NCBI GenBank assembly: GCA_002354335.1 | Contig: DELI01000029.1 | Span: 280,257-344,256 of the forward strand | Direction of reading: 5' to 3' | Origin: Sphingobacterium sp. UBA2700 | Lineage (GTDB): Bacteria > Bacteroidota > Bacteroidia > Sphingobacteriales > Sphingobacteriaceae | Length of the DNA: 64,000 nt | Shown: one piece after another, positions 37,930 to 46,768 of the stretch | Numbering within the stretch: the stretch's first letter is position 1 | Layout: every line of letters starts with the position of its first letter | Notes under the pieces: generated by a model | Told to the model about the DNA's origin: nothing | Databases searched by the model: none | What the model saw: only the letters and a program-made list of their open reading frames with translations | Program-made: the position numbers and the translations under genes

Positions 37930-37946
37930 ATTATGTATAACATAAT
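37930..37946. promoter_or_regulatory. Operator 1 of the nan operon (perfect 7+3+7 palindrome)
   Basis: ATTATGTATAACATAAT is a perfect palindrome with a GTnnnAC core, the core pattern of FadR-type GntR operators. It lies at or just after the predicted transcription start of the nan operon, about 24 nt upstream of the nanO ATG. Confidence 0.7.
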
Positions 37947-37953
37947 AATGACT

Positions 37954-37984
37954 CAAATGTAATACATAATATTTTACTTCCAAA
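37954..37984 (-). promoter_or_regulatory. Promoter of the nan operon
   Basis: On the minus strand TTTG (complement of 37981-37984), a 19-nt spacer and TACATTTG (complement of 37954-37961) match the Bacteroidota consensus exactly. The predicted start of transcription is near 37947-37949, giving a leader of about 42 nt. Confidence 0.75.
37957..37967. promoter_or_regulatory. Operator 2 overlapping the nan -7 box
   Basis: ATGTAATACAT is a perfect 5+1+5 palindrome with the same GTnnnAC core as operator 1, 24 bp away centre to centre. The longer segment ATTATGTATTACAT (minus strand) agrees with operator 1 in 13 of 14 bases. It covers part of the -7 element. Confidence 0.65.
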
Positions 37985-38053
37985 TTTTTTTTCTATATTA
38001 TTGCAGCACCGTTTACGGTTAGAACTGGAAACCGACGTATTTAGCAGAGTAAA

Positions 38054-38743
38054 ATGGAAAAATTAGGATCAATAGACACGTCAAGTCTGGTAGACAAGGC
38101 AGAGCAAAGAATTATTCAATTCATTCAGGAGAAGAAATTAAATGTGGGTGATGTACTTCCAAAGGAACTCGACTTAGCCAATGGTCTTGGAGTCAGCAGA
38201 ACGGTTGTCAGAGAAGCACTTTTAAGATTAAAAACTATCGGATTGATTGAATCAATCAAACATAAGGGTGCTGTCTTAAGGAATCCAGATATACTCGGTT
38301 CCCTCAGAAAAGTATTTCATCCCTCGATTTTGGATAATGAGACCCTAAAGGATATGTTTGAGATGAGACTGGCTCTTGAAATTGGCATAGCAGATTTTAT
38401 CGTCAATAACATCACTCAGGCTGATATAGTAGAATTAGAGCAAATCGCTGATGAAATTGTCTCCGGAGATACAGCCGACCCATGGCATGTAGAGGATGAA
38501 ATTCGATTTCACGGGAAACTCTACAAAATTTCGAAAAACAATATGCTCTTAGAGCTTCAAGAGATGTTATTCCCGATTTTTCAATATGTACACCAAAGTG
38601 GTTTACTGGAAAAGGATATCATAAACGGTGAATTTATTTCACATAAGGATTTGGTCCAAGTTCTAAAACTAAAAGATGCAGAAGCATATCGAATTGCTAT
38701 ACGAAAACACCTTAACAATCATTTTGCGAGAATTCTAAATTAA
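38054..38743 (+). CDS. FadR-subfamily GntR transcriptional regulator of the nan locus
   Basis: A 229-residue DNA-binding protein. The N-terminal winged helix-turn-helix shows LNVGDVLPKELDLANGLGVS then RTVVREALLRLKTIGLIES. The C-terminal FCD all-helical ligand domain contains MFEMRLALEIGIADFI, the metal/ligand residues in DEIRFHGKLYKISKNNMLLE and EFISHKDLVQVLKLKDAEAY. It is transcribed away from nanO, with the two palindromic operators in between. By analogy with NanR-type regulators it probably represses the operon until a sialic-acid catabolite binds. The effector is not known. It may also control its own transcription, since the operators lie within 110 bp of its start. Confidence 0.9.
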   Translation: MEKLGSIDTSSLVDKAEQRIIQFIQEKKLNVGDVLPKELDLANGLGVSRTVVREALLRLKTIGLIESIKHKGAVLRNPDILGSLRKVFHPSILDNETLKDMFEMRLALEIGIADFIVNNITQADIVELEQIADEIVSGDTADPWHVEDEIRFHGKLYKISKNNMLLELQEMLFPIFQYVHQSGLLEKDIINGEFISHKDLVQVLKLKDAEAYRIAIRKHLNNHFARILN

Positions 38744-39109
38744 AGCAATCCCAGAACGGGTATCTAGAGAAATACAACAATCATTTAAACCCTCACCAAA
38801 GGAGTTTAATCACCTTCAATAATGTACTTAGTATTGCTGAAAACGTATTCAAGAATCAATCTTGAAAATTCCCTTACTGTATAAGTTTCAACTTCGCGGT
38901 TGTACTTTTGAATATATAAGAGTTTTGAAAAATGTTAATTCATTACGAGTCCCGCTAACAATAACAACCTAAATACCAATTGGAAAACTTAAAAAGTATA
39001 CAAATAACCGTCTTTCATCGGCATCGAATCGATCTAAATCCGCTGGATTCCTTAAGAACGAAAAGTCCCATATTCCAAGATCTTCTAAATGGATTCTTAA
39101 AAACCCTTT
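38744..39109. other. AT-rich gap, no supported feature
   Basis: About 366 bases between the GntR gene and a small lipoprotein gene (convergent). I see no protein-like frame, no strong hairpin with T-run and no repeat here. Confidence 0.6.
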
Positions 39110-39298
39110 TTATTGTGCCGGTTCAGTTGGCAGAATGATGTCGCTGCTATCGCTTGATAATGTGTCAGTTGGCGCTAAATTTGGATCCAAGGTCACCGAA
39201 TCTTGCGCTGTCGTCGAACCGGTTGACACCTTTTTCTCTTGACAGGCAGACAATGATAGGATTGCTAATGCACTTAAAAAAATAGAATATAGTTTCAT
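39110..39298 (-). CDS. Small lipoprotein (62 aa)
   Basis: A complete 62-residue frame. The first 19 residues are a lipoprotein signal, KLYSIFLSALAILSLSACQE, with lipobox LSAC; the remainder is a short, disordered Ser/Thr/Asp/Pro-rich tail (TTAQDSVTLDPNLAPTDTLS). ATG 39298 is the only sensible start. No family is recognised, and such short acidic lipoproteins are common in this phylum. It is placed between the nan and nuo loci without operon partners. Confidence 0.65.
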   Translation of the reverse strand: MKLYSIFLSALAILSLSACQEKKVSTGSTTAQDSVTLDPNLAPTDTLSSDSSDIILPTEPAQ

Positions 39299-39482
39299 GT
39301 TTGTTTTGTATTATGCTCTTGGTAGATAAACAGATTAATCCCGTCATTGTTGCATGAATAACAATAAGGGGTATTTTACGGAAGAGGACTGGGTATAAAT
39401 ACCTGAAATAAATGTTTCCACCGACAAACAAAGAATTATCAAAGTTCTTGATGCCATTCGAAGTAGAGGCAATCTAAAAGAA

Positions 39483-39508
39483 AGCCCCGATCGTTTTCTA
39501 TCGGGGCT
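39483..39508 (-). terminator. Terminator of the nuo operon
   Basis: AGCCCCGAT (39483-39491) and ATCGGGGCT (39500-39508) form a perfect 9-bp stem. On the minus strand it is followed by TTTCTTTT, 20 nt after the nuoN stop. Confidence 0.9.
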
Positions 39509-39527
39509 GCATATTTTATTTCAGTTT

Positions 39528-40910
39528 TTAGATCAATCGGATAATCAGATCTGGATAAATACCAATCAGAATGGTTAAGATTACAGCTAATCCGAACACA
39601 AGCTGGAAGTTCATCGGAAGTTGTAACTTGGATTCTTCTTCGGACTTCATAAAGTACATATGAACAATCACACGGAAGTAGTAGAAGATACCAATTGCGG
39701 CATTGATTGCTGCTAAGATCAACAACACGGTATGATAATCATTCATTACCGTACTGAACATCATGAACTTACCGATAAATCCAGCAGTTAAAGGAATACC
39801 AGCAAGTGAAAGCATAGCAATGGTAATTGCAAAGGCTAATCCTGGATTCTTCTTGCCTAAACCGTTGAAGGATTCGAATTGATCCGATCCAATATGACGT
39901 TTTACCAGAATCAATGCTCCGAACGCAATGATCGAAGAAAGACCGTAGGCAACTGCATAAGTTAAAATCCCAGATGCGGATGTTGCACCTATGGAAAGAA
40001 TCGCAAACAACATATAGCCAGCATGCGAGATACTGGAGTATGCCATCATACGCTTAAAGCTGGTCTGCATTAAAGCCGAGATATTCCCTACGAAAAGTGT
40101 AATGATTACAATCGTCAATAAGATTGGTGTCCAGAATTCATTTAGTGGGATTAGCACAGTGCTGAACAAACGGAGGAAACCTGCGAAAGACGCAATCTTC
40201 ACCACCGTGCTCATGAAGCTAGTGATTAGGATTGGCGCACCATCATACACATCTGGTGTCCAGAAATGGAAAGGTGCAACGCCGACTTTGAAACAAAGTC
40301 CCACCAACATCAATAGGATACCTCCATAAAATAAAGGAGATATGCCAGTCGGATTGCTGATAATGTACTCTTTTAATGCGGTGAGGTCGAACGTTCCTGT
40401 TGCTCCATACATTAACGTAATTCCAAACAATAAGAAGCCCGTAGAGAAAGCCCCCATCAGAAAATACTTCAACGACGCTTCGTTTGACGCCTTATCTTTT
40501 CGACGAATACCTACGAGAATATATAAAGCTACCGACATGATCTCTAAGCCGATAAACAACATAGCGAAATTATGGTATGCACTAACCAATAACGCTCCGG
40601 TTAAGGAGAAAATGATCAGTGTATAATACTCCGCAATGTTATCGGAGAAGCTATTGAAGTATTCTTTAGAAAGAAATAAGATCAATATTGTCAAAGAGAT
40701 ACATACCATGGAAAATGATAGTGCAAAATGGTCAAAAAGAACCATTCCTTTATACAAAGTAACCGCCTCAACATTCCAATAATACACCTCAAACGCCAAT
40801 GCCCCCAGTAGTCCTAAGATGCTTACAGGCAACAATGCATTCTTTGCTTTGAACAAGCCCAAATACAAAATAAGAATACCTAATAAAGAAAGCGTAATAA
40901 TCGCACCCAT
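39528..40910 (-). CDS. nuoN: NADH-quinone oxidoreductase subunit N
   Basis: A 460-residue membrane subunit, one of the three antiporter-like proton channels of complex I, with about 14 helices. Conserved parts are FSLTGALLVSAYHNFAMLFI, GLEIMSVALYILVGIRRKDK (Glu/Lys of the channel), KYFLMGAFSTGFLLFGITLM, CFKVGVAPFHFWTPDVYDGA and MMAYSSISHAGYMLFAIL. It is the last gene of the nuo operon, 20 bp after nuoM, with a strong terminator directly behind. Length is normal for the phylum. Confidence 0.96.
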   Translation of the reverse strand: MGAIITLSLLGILILYLGLFKAKNALLPVSILGLLGALAFEVYYWNVEAVTLYKGMVLFDHFALSFSMVCISLTILILFLSKEYFNSFSDNIAEYYTLIIFSLTGALLVSAYHNFAMLFIGLEIMSVALYILVGIRRKDKASNEASLKYFLMGAFSTGFLLFGITLMYGATGTFDLTALKEYIISNPTGISPLFYGGILLMLVGLCFKVGVAPFHFWTPDVYDGAPILITSFMSTVVKIASFAGFLRLFSTVLIPLNEFWTPILLTIVIITLFVGNISALMQTSFKRMMAYSSISHAGYMLFAILSIGATSASGILTYAVAYGLSSIIAFGALILVKRHIGSDQFESFNGLGKKNPGLAFAITIAMLSLAGIPLTAGFIGKFMMFSTVMNDYHTVLLILAAINAAIGIFYYFRVIVHMYFMKSEEESKLQLPMNFQLVFGLAVILTILIGIYPDLIIRLI

Positions 40911-40929
40911 AATATATTGTTAACTTGTT

Positions 40930-42378
40930 CTATTTAATCTGTTGTAATAATTGATTCACCGATGCTTCGGAAATATTCAGTAACATATTCGGCAATATAC
41001 CAATAAGAATAACCAAAGCAGCGATCAATATCAATACTAATACTTCTACTCCTTTAATATCCGTTACGACCATATTGGTTTCGGAGATATTCCCCAACAT
41101 TGTTTTTTGAAATAGGCGCAACATATAAACCGTTCCTAAAATGAGTGTCGTCCCACCAAATACAGCAAACCAAACTCCATGGTCGGTATAACTGAAGATC
41201 CCTTTTAATAATAGGAATTCCCCGATGAATCCATTTGTCAATGGTAAACCGATTGCCCCCATAATGATGATAAGAAAGCATGCTGCTAGAATCGGCATAC
41301 GCGATGCAAGACCTCCTAAATCGGCAAAGTTTCTTGATCCGGTACGTTGTTGGATAATATCAATGACGAAGAATAGTCCGACAACGGATATACCGTGGTT
41401 TATCATTTGAATGATGGCACCCTGCAATCCCTCTTGCGTCAAGGAGAAAATCCCGGCGGAGATCAATCCTACGTGCGCAATAGATGAATAGGCAATTAAG
41501 CGCTTTGCATCATTCAACTTAAAGGCAATCAATGAACCGTACACCACGCCAATAATACTTAATATCATAGCGAATGTACCGTATTGTGCTACTGCCTGCG
41601 GTGCAAGCGGAAGTAACCATCTGAGCAGTCCGAAGAGTCCCATTTTCAACATGATACCTGAAAGAAGCATTGTCCCTGCGGCAGGCGCATGCGTATAAGT
41701 ATCGGGTTGCCAAGTATGAACCGGGAACAAAGGAATCTTGATTGCAAATGCGATAAAGAATGCCCAGAACACCCAAGTTTGAGAACCTTCTGTTAGCGTT
41801 AGGTTCGTAAGTGTTGCCCATGAAAGATCGTTCGTTCCTGTCTGTTGATATAAATAAATAATCGCGATCAACATCAATAAACTTCCGAAGAATGTGTAGA
41901 TGAAGAACTTTAGATTGACACGAATACGATCGCCATCACCCCATAAAGCACAAATAAAATAAATTGGAATAAGCGCTGCTTCCCATCCGACATAGAAAGA
42001 GAAAGCATCCAATGAAACAAATACCAACACCAATCCGGCTTGCATGAACGATATCAGGGCATAGAAATTCCCTGATTTGCTATGTGCAAAACTCGTTAAT
42101 ATGATTAATGGAATCAAACCATTGGTTAAGATGACCATCGGTAGGCTAATTCCGTCGAGTCCGATTTGAAAGTTTATCCCAAGACTTTCAATCCAAGAGA
42201 AAGATTGCGCAAATTGAATGCTGGCATCCGGGATGAAATTGCATATGAATGGGATAGTTAATCCCAGTTGTAATAAAGACAAAAGCAATGCTGCCCATCT
42301 TGCAGACGAGGATTTGATAAGTACTAGGATTATAGCACTTATAACAGGTAATAGCAGCAGTATAAAAAGGTTATCCAT
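40930..42378 (-). CDS. nuoM: NADH-quinone oxidoreductase subunit M
   Basis: A 482-residue membrane subunit of complex I with antiporter-like fold. Recognisable segments are FQIGLDGISLPMVILTNGLI, FYVGWEAALIPIYFICALWG (channel Glu), KIPLFPVHTWQPDTYTHAPA with the conserved Lys and His, AYSSIAHVGLISAGIFSL and GLPLTNGFIGEFLLLKGIF. It pumps protons together with NuoL and NuoN. Spacing is 20 bp to nuoN and 20 bp from nuoL; expression is as part of the operon. Confidence 0.96.
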   Translation of the reverse strand: MDNLFILLLLPVISAIILVLIKSSSARWAALLLSLLQLGLTIPFICNFIPDASIQFAQSFSWIESLGINFQIGLDGISLPMVILTNGLIPLIILTSFAHSKSGNFYALISFMQAGLVLVFVSLDAFSFYVGWEAALIPIYFICALWGDGDRIRVNLKFFIYTFFGSLLMLIAIIYLYQQTGTNDLSWATLTNLTLTEGSQTWVFWAFFIAFAIKIPLFPVHTWQPDTYTHAPAAGTMLLSGIMLKMGLFGLLRWLLPLAPQAVAQYGTFAMILSIIGVVYGSLIAFKLNDAKRLIAYSSIAHVGLISAGIFSLTQEGLQGAIIQMINHGISVVGLFFVIDIIQQRTGSRNFADLGGLASRMPILAACFLIIIMGAIGLPLTNGFIGEFLLLKGIFSYTDHGVWFAVFGGTTLILGTVYMLRLFQKTMLGNISETNMVVTDIKGVEVLVLILIAALVILIGILPNMLLNISEASVNQLLQQIK

Positions 42379-42397
42379 TGATTCCTAAATTCTTTTA

Positions 42398-44320
42398 CTA
42401 GACGGTAAATAATCCATACAACATGATTGCAATAACACCTATTACCATCATGAAAATATAAAACCCAATATGACCACTTTGGAGTTGTCTGATTCCTTTT
42501 CCAGAAGAGACAAACAATTCGCCTATTCCATTCACCAGACTGTCAATACCTGATAGCTCGACGATACGGTGTAAGAACTTCGACAGGCCATTCAAAGGGC
42601 GAACAAATAAACTATTATAAATCTGATCGATGTATAGTTTCTGGTAGGAAAGGTTGTATAGGCCTGTTGTAGGCGCTTCGGCATCCGCAGAAGGGATATC
42701 ATTTTTCTTCACATATTTATGATACGCAAAGAATGCCATCACGATAGCTCCCACTGCAGAAGCTCCCATCAGAATAAATTCTGTGGAATGTTCCATGTGG
42801 AATGGCTCAACGATCGCGTTGGTTTGTTGAAATACCGGGCTTAGGAAATTGGCTAACCAATGTCCGCCGCCTAATGCTTCTGGAATATTCAATAAACCGC
42901 CGATTACGGACAATATAGCCAATACGATCAATGGTACAGTCATCTGCCACGGCGACTCGTGTAAATGATTCTTTTGATCGGCAGTTCCTCTAAATTCGCC
43001 GAAGAACGTTAGATACAATAAGCGGAACATATAAAATGCGGTACACAATGCGCCTAAAAATCCTAATACCCAAAAAATAGGGTTTGCGAGGAAGGCGTGC
43101 GCTAAGATCTCATCCTTGGAGAAGAAACCTGATAATGGAGGAATTCCCGCAATAGCGATTGTTCCTAGTAACATCGTTACGTAAGTAATCGGCATTGCTT
43201 TTTTCAGCCCTCCCATGGAACGCATATCCTGGTCATTGCTCATCGCATGGATGACCGACCCTGCACCCAAGAATAATAGCGCCTTAAAGAATGCGTGCGT
43301 TAATACGTGGAAGAATGCTCCCGTAAAAGCTCCTACTCCTAAGCCTAAGAACATATATCCTAATTGGGATACTGTTGAATAAGCTAATACTTTCTTAATA
43401 TCGTTTTGTGTAATTGCAATAAAGGCAGCAATCAAAGCGGTGGCAATACCAATGATTGCAATGATCTGCATGGTTACTGGTGAAAGAGTAAACATGATGT
43501 TCGAACGCGCGATCATATAAATACCCGCTGTCACCATCGTCGCAGCGTGGATAAGGGCAGATACCGGTGTTGGTCCGGCCATCGCATCCGGCAACCAGGT
43601 GAATAATGGAATCTGGGCCGATTTACCTGTGGCAGCAACAAATAACAATAAAGTGATCGTCAATAAGGTAATATCGCCCATCGGCAATTTGCCAGCCTCT
43701 GTAAACACAGCACCGTACTCTAAAGAACCAAAGTTGAAGATGATAAAGAACATAGCGATCAGGAACCCTAAGTCGCCAATACGGTTCATCACAAAGGCCT
43801 TCTTCGCTGCTTTTGCATAAGAACTGTTCTTATACCAGAACCCAATCAATAGGTATGAGCAAAGCCCTACGCCCTCCCATCCGATAAACATCACGAGGTA
43901 ATTGGATCCTAAAACCAAAAGCAACATGAAGAATACGAAGAGGTTTAAATAGGAAAAGTACTTGCCATAGCCTGGATCACCATCCATATAACAAGCAGAA
44001 TATAAGTGAATCAGAAACCCTACACCGGTCATGATCAATAACATGATCGCACTCAGGGGATCCACTAAGAATTTAATGTCTACACTAAAGTTTCCAACGG
44101 TAAACCAGTTGAAAATCTCTTTTACAAAAATGCCGTCCTCCCCTAACTGCCTCGCTTCGTATACTTCTTTAAATACACCGCAGCTTAGCAAGAAAGACGT
44201 TAATATAACGCCGCAACCAATTATGGAAATCAATGGTTTTGGGAAAGTATTTCGCAACAATCCCACAATCACGAATCCTAAAAAGGGAATTAATGGTATG
44301 GCCCAAATTAATTCTATCAT
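42398..44320 (-). CDS. nuoL: NADH-quinone oxidoreductase subunit L
   Basis: A 640-residue distal membrane subunit of complex I. It shows VDIKFLVDPLSAIMLLIMTG, NYLVMFIGWEGVGLCSYLLI, GKSAQIPLFTWLPDAMAGPT, PVSALIHAATMVTAGIYMIA and GGLKKAMPITYVTMLLGTIA. The C-terminal third has the long amphipathic lateral helix and final anchor. Length agrees with other NuoL proteins. It lies 20 bp before nuoM and 30 bp after nuoK. No missing key residues were noticed. Confidence 0.96.
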   Translation of the reverse strand: MIELIWAIPLIPFLGFVIVGLLRNTFPKPLISIIGCGVILTSFLLSCGVFKEVYEARQLGEDGIFVKEIFNWFTVGNFSVDIKFLVDPLSAIMLLIMTGVGFLIHLYSACYMDGDPGYGKYFSYLNLFVFFMLLLVLGSNYLVMFIGWEGVGLCSYLLIGFWYKNSSYAKAAKKAFVMNRIGDLGFLIAMFFIIFNFGSLEYGAVFTEAGKLPMGDITLLTITLLLFVAATGKSAQIPLFTWLPDAMAGPTPVSALIHAATMVTAGIYMIARSNIMFTLSPVTMQIIAIIGIATALIAAFIAITQNDIKKVLAYSTVSQLGYMFLGLGVGAFTGAFFHVLTHAFFKALLFLGAGSVIHAMSNDQDMRSMGGLKKAMPITYVTMLLGTIAIAGIPPLSGFFSKDEILAHAFLANPIFWVLGFLGALCTAFYMFRLLYLTFFGEFRGTADQKNHLHESPWQMTVPLIVLAILSVIGGLLNIPEALGGGHWLANFLSPVFQQTNAIVEPFHMEHSTEFILMGASAVGAIVMAFFAYHKYVKKNDIPSADAEAPTTGLYNLSYQKLYIDQIYNSLFVRPLNGLSKFLHRIVELSGIDSLVNGIGELFVSSGKGIRQLQSGHIGFYIFMMVIGVIAIMLYGLFTV

Positions 44321-44349
44321 ATCTAGTTTCTATCTAAATGCTTTTCTAA

Positions 44350-44679
44350 TTACCACCTTAATTTACTTAAGGATTCTATATCCACCGATTTCGTATTTCT
44401 ATATACCATAATGATGATGGCAAGCCCTACGGCTACTTCTGCGGCCGCCAATGCCATAATAAAAAATACGAATACTTGTCCGCTGGGATCTCCGCGATAA
44501 GCAGAAAAAGCAGCTAATAATAGGTTCACTGAGTTCAACATGAGCTCAATCGACATCATGATGATGATGACGTTACGACGAATGAGTACCCCGGTTACTC
44601 CAATCGCAAAAATAATACTGCAGAAAATCAAATAATGATTTAGGGGTATCCCCTGCATATTTTGAATAAGACTATCCAT
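44350..44679 (-). CDS. nuoK: NADH-quinone oxidoreductase subunit K
   Basis: A 109-residue three-helix membrane subunit of complex I. The family pattern is IPLNHYLIFCSIIFAIGVTG, VLIRRNVIIIMMSIELMLNS with the essential Glu, VNLLLAAFSAYRGDPSGQVF and ALAAAEVAVGLAIIIMVYRN with the second membrane Glu. Its start overlaps the end of nuoJ by 8 bp, a sign of coupled translation. It contributes to the central membrane proton path. Confidence 0.95.
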   Translation of the reverse strand: MDSLIQNMQGIPLNHYLIFCSIIFAIGVTGVLIRRNVIIIMMSIELMLNSVNLLLAAFSAYRGDPSGQVFVFFIMALAAAEVAVGLAIIIMVYRNTKSVDIESLSKLRW

Positions 44680-45178
44680 TTTGTTTAACTCGTGTTTCTT
44701 TTTTCGCTAATAATACGGCCCCTACCATCGCTGTCAATAACAGGATCGAGGAAATCTCAAATGGTAATAGGAAATCTCTAAAAAGAACTTTCCCTAAGTT
44801 CTTCACTAAACCGATGTTCTCGTGTCCCTGTACCATCTCATTGTTGGATTCCAACAGACGAAAAGCGCCTAGGAATGTTACGATAAGACACATTCCTGCG
44901 ATTACTCCCATAATCTTTACCAGATTAGTTCGCATCGGCTCGGTATCCTTGTTTAAATTCAACAGCATGAGCACAAAAAGGAATAATACCATGATAGCAC
45001 CCATGTACACTATGAAGTTTACAGCGGCAAGGAACTGTGCATTAAGTAAAATGTAATGAACGGTAAAAGTCGCAAATGTTATCACCAAGTACAAAACACT
45101 ATGTACCGGATTCTTTGTGAAGATGGTCATCAACGCAAAGAATATGGATAGGAATGCTACAAAATAAAATATCGTCAT
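44672..45178 (-). CDS. nuoJ: NADH-quinone oxidoreductase subunit J
   Basis: A 168-residue membrane subunit of complex I with five helices. Typical segments are FFALMTIFTKNPVHSVLYLV, ITFATFTVHYILLNAQFLAA and VNFIVYMGAIMVLFLFVLML, followed by LNLNKDTEP. The C-terminal helix ends SSILLLTAMVGAVLLAKKET. It overlaps nuoK by 8 bp and starts 3 bp after the nuoI stop. Confidence 0.95.
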   Translation of the reverse strand: MTIFYFVAFLSIFFALMTIFTKNPVHSVLYLVITFATFTVHYILLNAQFLAAVNFIVYMGAIMVLFLFVLMLLNLNKDTEPMRTNLVKIMGVIAGMCLIVTFLGAFRLLESNNEMVQGHENIGLVKNLGKVLFRDFLLPFEISSILLLTAMVGAVLLAKKETRVKQNG

Positions 45179-45181
45179 CTC

Positions 45182-45709
45182 TTAGTTAGTAATTGGTTGT
45201 TGATTTAATTTCGTGATATCGAACTTTGGTTCCAACAACTTATCTTTTCCATAAATAAAGTCCTTACGTAGATAATCGGCTGTTACGTGCTTTCCATCCA
45301 AGTAAATTGCTTCCTTAGGACATGCTTCTTCACATAATCCGCAGAAAATACAGCGCAGCATATTGATTTCATATACTACAGCGTACTTTTCTTCGCGATA
45401 CATCAGCTCTTCACCTTTCTTACGCTCGCCGGCTGTCATCGTGATAGCCTCTGCAGGACATGATAAAGCGCATAATCCACAAGCTGTACAACGCTCTCTC
45501 CCAAGTTCATCACGCTTCAACGAATGCTGTCCACGGAAATTCTTAGAGTAAGGTCGAATCTCTTCAGGGTACTTAATTGTCGGGATCTTCTTGAAAAAGT
45601 GCTTTATCGTAATGGATAAGCCCTTAGCGATCGCCGGCAAATATATTCTTTCCCAAAAGCTCATCGGCTTTTGTTCTAATACTTTCTTTCTATTCGATAA
45701 GGATTGCAT
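45182..45709 (-). CDS. nuoI: NADH-quinone oxidoreductase subunit I (2x 4Fe-4S)
   Basis: A 175-residue peripheral-arm subunit carrying clusters N6a and N6b. Both ferredoxin motifs are intact: CTACGLCALSCP (residues 76-87) and CIFCGLCEEACP about 40 residues later. An N-terminal amphipathic region (AIAKGLSITIKHFFKKIPTI) anchors it at the membrane. It passes electrons from NuoG/NuoD-side clusters to NuoB. Located 3 bp before nuoJ and 6 bp after nuoH. Confidence 0.96.
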   Translation of the reverse strand: MQSLSNRKKVLEQKPMSFWERIYLPAIAKGLSITIKHFFKKIPTIKYPEEIRPYSKNFRGQHSLKRDELGRERCTACGLCALSCPAEAITMTAGERKKGEELMYREEKYAVVYEINMLRCIFCGLCEEACPKEAIYLDGKHVTADYLRKDFIYGKDKLLEPKFDITKLNQQPITN

Positions 45710-45715
45710 ACCAAA

Positions 45716-46756
45716 TTATTTAAAATATTCATCAACAACAATTGTTATTACCCCGGTCAATACGATATTCGCAATCGCAAGAGGTATTAACATTTTCCAA
45801 CCTAAATTCATTAATTGGTCATATCTGAACCTTGGCAAGGTCCATCTAATCCACATAAAGAAGAAGATAAATCCGAAAATCTTTAAGAAGAATACCAAAA
45901 CACCGATGATGGTAATCCAGTTTTCAGAAAGTCCCAAGTCATACATGAATGGGAAGTTATATCCTCCGAAGTATAATGCGGCCATCAACGATGAAGACAC
46001 GAACATATTAATATACTCCGAGAACATATATAATCCAAGCTTCATCGAAGAATACTCCGTATGATATCCACCAACAAGTTCGGTTTCACACTCAGGAAGG
46101 TCAAAAGGCACACGATTACACTCCGCAAATGCACAAACCATAAAGATTAGGAAACCCAATGGCTGAACCCAGATATTCCAGTTTACAAAACCAGATTGTT
46201 GAGCGACAATCTCACCTATAGATAACGTCTGAGTGACCATCAAAAGAGCAATAATCGACAGTCCCATAGCGATCTCGTAAGAGATACTTTGCGAAGCTGC
46301 ACGAATAGCTCCCATTAGCGAGAACTTGTTATTAGATGCCCAACCACCTAGCATAATGCCATAAACACCTAAAGCAATAACACCGAAGATGTATAATACC
46401 CCGATATTGACGTCTGCAACTTGTAGCGATATCGTATTATCACCGATCGTTAGATTTTGTCCCCAAGGAATTACGGCCGAACTGATACAGGCGGTAATAA
46501 TGGCCAAGGTTGGACCGAGTACGAATAAGGCTTTATGCGCCCCGGCAGGAATAATCTCTTCTTTAAAGAAGAACTTACCACCGTCACATAAAGGTTGTAA
46601 AATACCTGCAATACCCGCTCTATCAGGTCCGTAACGGTCCTGCATAAAGCCTGCGATCTTCCGCTCAGCTAAGGTAGAGTACATGGCAATGACCAAAGTG
46701 ATTACGAATATAATAACCACTAAAATTAATTTTTCTAAAATAAAGGCTGTTTCCAT
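45716..46756 (-). CDS. nuoH: NADH-quinone oxidoreductase subunit H
   Basis: A 346-residue membrane subunit at the junction of the two arms, forming part of the quinone site. Signatures are AERKIAGFMQDRYGPDRAGI, AGILQPLCDGGKFFFKEEII, the loop with CAFAECNRVPFDLPECETEL, VGGYHTEYSSMKLGLYMFSE and RWTLPRFRYDQLMNLGWKML. These are all as expected for complex I. It lies 12 bp after nuoG and 6 bp before nuoI. Confidence 0.96.
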   Translation of the reverse strand: METAFILEKLILVVIIFVITLVIAMYSTLAERKIAGFMQDRYGPDRAGIAGILQPLCDGGKFFFKEEIIPAGAHKALFVLGPTLAIITACISSAVIPWGQNLTIGDNTISLQVADVNIGVLYIFGVIALGVYGIMLGGWASNNKFSLMGAIRAASQSISYEIAMGLSIIALLMVTQTLSIGEIVAQQSGFVNWNIWVQPLGFLIFMVCAFAECNRVPFDLPECETELVGGYHTEYSSMKLGLYMFSEYINMFVSSSLMAALYFGGYNFPFMYDLGLSENWITIIGVLVFFLKIFGFIFFFMWIRWTLPRFRYDQLMNLGWKMLIPLAIANIVLTGVITIVVDEYFK

Positions 46757-46768
46757 CTTCCCTTCCTA

